This document shows, one piece after another, positions 39,873-44,038 of a stretch of DNA of 44,038 nucleotides. This DNA comes from Methylomonas koyamae. Its GTDB lineage: Bacteria > Pseudomonadota > Gammaproteobacteria > Methylococcales > Methylomonadaceae. The translations under genes were made by a program, and so were the position numbers. How positions within the stretch are numbered: position 1 is the stretch's first letter; every line of letters starts with the position of its first letter. The stretch covers positions 1-44,038 of the forward strand of contig NZ_PPPU01000021.1 in NCBI RefSeq assembly GCF_006483455.1, given 5' to 3'. The notes under the pieces are model-generated. The model ran no database searches. It saw only the letters and a list, made by a program, of their open reading frames with translations, and had not been told where the DNA came from.

Positions 39873-40087
39873 CAGTCTGGATTTGGCAGCAATCGATACC
39901 GCACCGATCTGCTCTCAAACAGTGCGGAGCGCGTAGACCAAAACGACAGATTGTCAATCCGCTTTACAAAGTTCGCCGCCGACCAACATCGCTCAGTGCC
40001 AAGATTTTGAGCTTAAGGCATTATTCAAGACTGGCCCGATTTTTGTTTGTTATTTTTCATACTCTCGACTACCGAATTCACCGAGCC

Positions 40088-40663
40088 ATGTACCTGAAAA
40101 AGCGCTCCGAAACCTATTTCGACCCTTACTGGCGCACCCGCGCCCAGAAAATCATCCCCGGCGAATACTGCCTCGCCACGGCCGGTTCGGTGATCGTCAC
40201 CGTGCTGGGCTCTTGCGTCACGGCCTGTATCCGCGACCGCAACAAAGGCATAGGCGGCATGAACCACATCATGGTGGCCAACACCAACGAAGGCCAACCA
40301 CTGAATGCGCGCCTGGAACACCAGGCGGTCGCGGCGATGGATAAGTTCATCGACCATCTGCTCGACATCGGTGCGGAGGCGCACCAGCTGGAAGCTAAAG
40401 TCTTCGGCGGCGGCAATATTCTGAACGGCCTGCACCGCGACAACGTCGGTGCCCGTAGTGCGCAATTCTTGCGTAATTACCTGGCCGAACGCGACATCCC
40501 GATCGTTGCCGCCGACACGCTGGATATCTATCCGCGCAAGATCTATTTCTTTCCGGAATCCGGCAAAGTTTTGGTAAAAAAACTCAAAGACGTCAAGAAC
40601 GAGACCATCCTGCTCCGCGAACAGGAATATTCGACGCGAATATTCGCCGGCAGCCTGGCTTGA
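40088..40663 (+). CDS. cheD: Chemoreceptor glutamine deamidase CheD
   Basis: CheD deamidates glutamines in chemoreceptors and, with CheC in some species, tunes adaptation. The protein has 191 residues. The catalytic Cys is in VLGSCVTACIRD, the His in GGMNHIMV, and the Thr lies in the later conserved region; FGGGNIL matches the family. The frame is open back to 39722, but the ATG at 40088 begins MYLKKRSETYFDPYW, the normal CheD N-terminus. No other chemotaxis gene is in the window, so this is an orphan copy. A strong hairpin follows at 40677. Confidence 0.92.
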   Translation: MYLKKRSETYFDPYWRTRAQKIIPGEYCLATAGSVIVTVLGSCVTACIRDRNKGIGGMNHIMVANTNEGQPLNARLEHQAVAAMDKFIDHLLDIGAEAHQLEAKVFGGGNILNGLHRDNVGARSAQFLRNYLAERDIPIVAADTLDIYPRKIYFFPESGKVLVKKLKDVKNETILLREQEYSTRIFAGSLA

Positions 40664-40676
40664 TGCCTCGACGCGG

Positions 40677-40711
40677 AGCGGCCGGATACGAACAGAGTTG
40701 ATCCGGCCGCT
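40677..40711. terminator. Perfect inverted repeat after cheD
   Basis: AGCGGCCGGAT (40677-40687) pairs perfectly with ATCCGGCCGCT (40701-40711) around a 13-base loop. It starts 14 bp after the cheD stop. It lacks a T run, so it may act as a transcript-end stabiliser or a protein site instead of a classical terminator. Confidence 0.5.
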
Positions 40712-40911
40712 TCGCTCGACAATTAGCCAGTCGACTCCCTCCTCACTGCCCGGTTTAAAAAACACCTTCGGAAGCGGACCAGCGCAAAACACCGACAGTC
40801 TCGGCCAGTAAACTTCATCTGCTACCGACGGCGACAACAGATGCAGCAAAAACCCTGACATTCGTACGTGATACAATCCGTACCTCATCCACATCAATTC
40901 ACAGGAATTTT

Positions 40912-41304
40912 ATGCCCTCCATCAAACTCATCGGCTTGCTGTTGTTCTCCGCCTCTTTCGCCGCCGGCGCCGCGGAAATTCCGCTGACCCAAGCCGACCT
41001 GCTGGGCACCTGGCAAATCGAAAAAGAATCGGTCAACGCCGACGGTAGCGGCGCCCGCGGCCTGAACACGACATGGACCTTCAGAAACGACGGCACCATG
41101 GAAGGCATTTCCCAAGAAAACGACTCCCACGCCCGCATTGAGCAACTCAAAGCGGTATTGAACTACAGCGTCGAAGACGGCAAATTGAAAAAACAGGCTG
41201 CTCCAGGCCGCTCGAAAATGGAAACCTGCGCCGCCACCACAAAAGACGGCAGTAAAATGGTCTTGAAATGCCAGTCGATCTATTTTTTCATGACCAAAAA
41301 ATAA
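40912..41304 (+). CDS. Exported lipocalin-like hypothetical protein
   Basis: This 130-residue protein has a signal peptide (MPSIKLIGLLLFSASFAAGA, cleavage near residue 20). The mature part has LLGTWQIEKESVNADGSG, TWTFRNDGTMEGIS, AVLNYSVEDGKL and SKMVLKCQSIYFFMTKK, a pattern of strands seen in lipocalin-like small periplasmic proteins (GTW start, then TFxxDGT). Two cysteines (TCAAT and KCQS) could pair. The ATG at 40912 has AGGAA eight bases upstream. Function is unknown. Confidence 0.65.
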   Translation: MPSIKLIGLLLFSASFAAGAAEIPLTQADLLGTWQIEKESVNADGSGARGLNTTWTFRNDGTMEGISQENDSHARIEQLKAVLNYSVEDGKLKKQAAPGRSKMETCAATTKDGSKMVLKCQSIYFFMTKK

Positions 41305-41324
41305 GCACCGCGAGCTGACGCTTC

Positions 41325-42629
41325 ATGGGCCGATCTGACTTGCGGATATTCGACCGCAAAGACTTCATGAACGCCCCCGGCCGTCTCCTCTCGCAACTGC
41401 CGCCCAAGCCAATCGTTGCGATTGTTGCGGTTGCCGCGCTGCTTTGCCCGACGGCTAAAGTTTGGGCCGAAGCCAGCTCGCTGGACGAAGCGCAGTTCGC
41501 GTTGCTACGCAACGATTGCGAGCGACTGGCGGGCGACCGGGTGGAGTTCCTCGAAAAGGCCGGCCCGAATCTTTACAGACTCTGCCTCCCGACACCCGGC
41601 GGCCCGCCGGGCGGCGGCGCAGGCGGTGCCGGCAGCGTTGGCGGCGGAGCCGGCTCGGTTCAGAGCCAATTCGTCGCCGCCGGCAAGCGCTTGGCAAAAC
41701 TCCGCCGGCAACAAAGCAAGGACGGCGGCGGCGCTGGCGACGAAGCCGAGCTTGCTTTGACTGACGGTTTGCACCTGTTCTTCTCCGGCCAATTCGAAGC
41801 CATCGACCGACGCAGCACCCGCTTCGAAACCGGCTACAACGGTAATGTCCAGGGCGGCGCAATCGGCGCCGATTGGCGAGCCAACGACTGGCTGCTGGCC
41901 GGCGCGGCGCTGAATTACAGCAACACCGACAGCCGGTTCGCCAATCTTGGCGGATTTCGGGTCGACGCGTTCGGCCCGGCGCTTTACGCCACGCTGACAC
42001 CAAACGATAACGCCTTTGTCGATATCGTGGTCGAATATGCTCGCCAATGGCGCGAACGCGATCGCTTGACCAGTTTTCCGTCGCTCGGCGCCAATAAGCG
42101 GCCGGTGTCCGGCATGGTGTCGTCCGATTTCGGCGCGGACCATTACGCCGCCAATGCGCTGGCGGGTTACGATTTTTGGTTCGGAGGCATTGTCATCGGC
42201 CCGCGCCTGGGTTTCCGTTACAGCGAAATGAGCCTCGACGCCTACCGCGAGACCGGTACGACCGGTTTGGAATTGAATTTCCTGCGCGACCGGATTCGCT
42301 CGCTGCAAAGCTCGGTGGGCCTGATGCTATCGACGGCGCTGAGCACTCCAGTGGGCGTGGTCGCTCCGCAAATCAGTTTCGATTGGACCCACGAGTTTCA
42401 AAACAAACAGCGCGATCTCCGCGCCAGCTTCGTCCAAGACGGCCGCGCCAACCCGACGGTTTTTACCTTCAACAACGACCGGCCCGACCGCGACTTCTAC
42501 CATCTGGGCGCAGGAATCGGCCTCACCTTACCCAACGGCATCCAACCCTTCGTCAATTTCGACACCTTACTGGGAAATCGCTTTTTCGACCATTTGGTCG
42601 GTACTGTCGGCGTCAGGCTGGAACTGTAA
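41325..42629 (+). CDS. Autotransporter beta-barrel domain protein with Gly-rich linker
   Basis: This 434-residue protein has a signal peptide (PIVAIVAVAALLCPTAKVWA, cleavage near residue 48 from this start). A short mature head with two cysteines follows, then a Gly-rich linker (PGGGAGGAGSVGGGAG, about residues 95-110). The rest is an outer-membrane barrel (about 150-434) ending in GTVGVRLEL. The start is uncertain: the ATG at 41367 gives a shorter leader, and neither start has a good ribosome site. Barrel strands such as DWRANDWLLAGAALNYSNTDSRF parallel the gene at 29447. The last eight codons are part of a duplicated 66-bp segment. Confidence 0.8.
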   Translation: MGRSDLRIFDRKDFMNAPGRLLSQLPPKPIVAIVAVAALLCPTAKVWAEASSLDEAQFALLRNDCERLAGDRVEFLEKAGPNLYRLCLPTPGGPPGGGAGGAGSVGGGAGSVQSQFVAAGKRLAKLRRQQSKDGGGAGDEAELALTDGLHLFFSGQFEAIDRRSTRFETGYNGNVQGGAIGADWRANDWLLAGAALNYSNTDSRFANLGGFRVDAFGPALYATLTPNDNAFVDIVVEYARQWRERDRLTSFPSLGANKRPVSGMVSSDFGADHYAANALAGYDFWFGGIVIGPRLGFRYSEMSLDAYRETGTTGLELNFLRDRIRSLQSSVGLMLSTALSTPVGVVAPQISFDWTHEFQNKQRDLRASFVQDGRANPTVFTFNNDRPDRDFYHLGAGIGLTLPNGIQPFVNFDTLLGNRFFDHLVGTVGVRLEL

Positions 42630-42669
42630 GCCACAGCCGGAAACGCATACGCTTATTCCGGCCTACCGC
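42604..42669 (+). repeat. 66-bp direct repeat, copy 1
   Basis: This segment covers the last codons and stop of the autotransporter gene plus a hairpin, GCCGGAA (42636-42642) pairing with TTCCGGC (42656-42662). It recurs at 43528-43593 with two mismatches. Confidence 0.85.
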
Positions 42670-42721
42670 TATCGATACCCAAATTTTCAACTCCGAATGC
42701 GCACAAAAAATCGCGCCCACT

Positions 42722-43093
42722 CTAACCGGCATCGTCAGGTGATCGGAGGTAGCGCCATATTGCTGCGAGCGAAACCGCAAAAGTAACAACGAGCGACGGT
42801 ACTATCCATCTCCACAGCTCGGTCATAGGTCCGTGAAAAATGCCATGGTAGTAAGAACTATCTGTAAGCGCCAATCCAAACGGAATGAATACCGTAATAA
42901 TTGGAGTTGGAACAGGCGCAGCAATCAGAGAAAAGACTGACGCAAATAACGCCATAATCCATCCTGAGTGCATTGCTCTGCGGCGCATGATGCGAGCGAG
43001 ACGGAAAAACACAAACAAGATTGGCGACGAAATAATCATCCAAAGTAACGGCAATACCAAGCTTGCAACTAACAACTGAAGAATAATTTTCAT
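42722..43093 (-). CDS. Small integral membrane protein, hypothetical
   Basis: This 123-residue protein has three likely helices: LQLLVASLVLPLLWMIISSPILFVFF (about 5-31), WIMALFASVFSLIAAPVPTPIITVFIPFGLAL (about 45-76) and WIVPSLVVTFAVSLAAIWRYL (about 96-116). Basic residues between the first two (RLARIMRRR) suggest a cytoplasmic loop. I do not recognise the family. Its base composition looks lower in GC than the neighbouring genes, and it lies between two copies of the 66-bp repeat, so it may have been acquired. Confidence 0.6.
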   Translation of the reverse strand: MKIILQLLVASLVLPLLWMIISSPILFVFFRLARIMRRRAMHSGWIMALFASVFSLIAAPVPTPIITVFIPFGLALTDSSYYHGIFHGPMTELWRWIVPSLVVTFAVSLAAIWRYLRSPDDAG

Positions 43094-43220
43094 ATCAATC
43101 CCGCGATTCGCTGAAATGATTTAACAGTTTCCGCCCAGGCATTCAAGTCAGCGTCGCAGCAGTGATCTCTTTGATATTAGGCAAACGTTACGCTATGCGT
43201 GCTCCGGTCTACCGCGCAAT

Positions 43221-43527
43221 CGGGATGGTTTTCCTTCCCTGATGCCGCGCCGAGCACCGGAGGGTTTGGGCGGATTTGTCCGACAGGGGCGCGGCAGGGA
43301 TGCCGCGCGTTTTTGGAGGGCTATGGATAGCCCTTCCAAAAACCCCGCTCAAACCCGCAGACGCGCAGGGTTAAAGCGGCATGGGGTGTCGTTTCTTTTG
43401 AATGCTTTTCTTTGGACAAGCAAAGAAAAGTATTTCGGCCGTCGGGCCGAGACCCGACATTAAAACAAGTCGTGGCAAATTCACACCATGAGTACGATTA
43501 CGCTACCGCTAATCGTACCTACGCGGG
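43221..43527 (+). repeat. Structured ~308-bp repeat element, copy 1
   Basis: The unit begins CGGGATGGTTTTCC and ends CCTACGCGGG. It contains an outer stem, GGGTTTGGGCGG (43262-43273) with CCGCTCAAACCC (43345-43356). Inside are a hairpin GCGCGGCA-GGGA-TGCCGCGC (43289-43308) and a second hairpin with a TGGA loop (43310-43342). After these come a CTTTTCTTTG/CAAAGAAAAG hairpin and a GTACGATTA/TAATCGTAC hairpin. Short open frames cross it, but their sequence is not conserved between copies. Confidence 0.85.
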
Positions 43528-43593
43528 CTGTCGGCGTCAGGCTGGAACTGTAAGCCGAAGCCGGAAACGCATACGCTTATTCCGGCCTACCGC
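43528..43593 (+). repeat. 66-bp direct repeat, copy 2
   Basis: This copy repeats 42604-42669 (64 of 66 bases identical by eye), including the former stop codon region of the autotransporter gene and its hairpin. It abuts the end of structured repeat copy 1 and carries no gene of its own. Confidence 0.85.
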
Positions 43594-43712
43594 AAAATCG
43601 AGGGCTTTCCTCCCCGCAAACCGACACTATAACCAAGTCTCGCGTCAGCAACACAAGACACGAAACCCGATTTCCCGCGTGGGCACAAAAAGCCGTGCCC
43701 ACCCTAAAAAAC

Positions 43713-44020
43713 CGGGATGGTTTTCCTCCCCTTATGCCGCGCCGAGCACCGAAGGGTTTGAGCGGCATTGCCCGACAGGGGCGATGCAGGGATGCATCGC
43801 GTTTTTCGCAGGGGCTGGATGCCCCTTCGAAAAACCCCGCTCAAACCCTTCGGAGCGCAGGAAACAAGCGGCATGGGGTGTCGTTTCTTTTGGATACTTT
43901 TCTTTGGACAAGCAAAGAAAAGTATCTCGGCTGTCGGGCCGAGACCCGACATAAAAAACAGGTCGTGGCAAATTCACATCATGCGTACGATTACGCTACC
44001 GCTAATTGTACCTACGCGGG
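43713..44020 (+). repeat. Structured ~308-bp repeat element, copy 2
   Basis: This is the same unit as copy 1 with diverged stems. The outer stem is a perfect 17 bp: 43749-43765 (CCGAAGGGTTTGAGCGG) with 43837-43853. The inner hairpin is GCGATGCA-GGGA-TGCATCGC (43781-43800), and the second hairpin has a GGGGC/GCCCC stem with a TGGAT loop (43811-43825) closed by TTTTTCG/CGAAAAA. The TACTTTTCTTTG/CAAAGAAAAGTA hairpin is a perfect 12 bp here. No gene is supported in 43094-44038 beyond the repeats. Confidence 0.85.
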
Positions 44021-44038
44021 CGAGGGTGTCCTGAATTA

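Noticed and set aside
39722-40087. N-terminal extension of the cheD frame.
   Set aside because: It overlaps the small exported protein gene and is not CheD-like. CheD starts normally at 40088.
43221-44020. CRISPR array.
   Set aside because: Only two long units are present, without short regular repeats and spacers, and no cas genes are in the window.
43242-44034. Several short open frames on both strands within the right-end repeats.
   Set aside because: They follow from stop-poor GC-rich hairpins. The two repeat copies conserve pairing, not amino acids, and no ribosome sites are evident.

Overview
This GC-rich window most resembles a gammaproteobacterial chromosome. It carries a gamma-type housekeeping cluster (acpP-fabF-pabC-mltG-tmk-holB-pilZ-tatD), an rlmG-like rRNA methyltransferase and an mlaA/vacJ lipoprotein. 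It also carries a draT-draG pair, which controls nitrogenase by ADP-ribosylation. A nitrogen-fixing methanotroph of the Methylomonas/Methylococcales type is my best guess. That is inference from overall sequence flavour, because no methane oxidation or nif gene lies in the window.

Layout. 0.1-3 kb: gloB, a GT2 glycosyltransferase and, convergent with them, rlmG. An intergenic stretch at 3.04-3.17 kb ends in a plus-strand intrinsic terminator that serves no visible gene and may be a small RNA. 3.2-9.4 kb: a tightly packed minus-strand operon from acpP to tatD, with several start/stop overlaps. 9.5-10.5 kb: a hot-dog (MaoC-like) protein. 10.7 kb: a DUF4124 protein. 11.2-12.8 kb: draT-draG. 13.0-15.6 kb: a Tat-exported flavin amine oxidase and a DUF3616-like beta-propeller protein. 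15.6-18.3 kb: a Roc-COR GTPase with an alanine-rich N-terminus encoded by a GCN microsatellite. 18.4-24.1 kb: a complete RND efflux operon (outer-membrane factor, adaptor, pump). 24.3-25.2 kb: a small membrane protein, a consensus promoter, and a Gly-Cys-Gly tRNA cluster. 25.3-29.3 kb: a giant FAD/Fe-S oxidoreductase.

29.4-37.2 kb is an accessory-looking signalling and envelope region. It holds a passenger-poor autotransporter barrel, a membrane-anchored Ser/Thr kinase with a non-RD catalytic loop, a lipoprotein alpha/beta hydrolase, a lipoprotein-like caspase (C14) with SEL1 repeats, and a Pro/Ala-rich coiled-coil membrane protein. 37.4-42.6 kb: an unrecognised 57-residue ORF, an EamA transporter, mlaA, small exported proteins, an orphan cheD and a second autotransporter barrel. 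The right end (43.2-44.0 kb) holds two copies of a ~308-bp structured repeat. Their hairpin arms differ by compensatory changes, so the fold appears to be conserved rather than any protein. A 66-bp segment that includes the autotransporter stop codon is also duplicated there.

The most interesting items are the covarying structured repeats, the Roc-COR protein, the caspase/kinase neighbourhood and the candidate small RNA.
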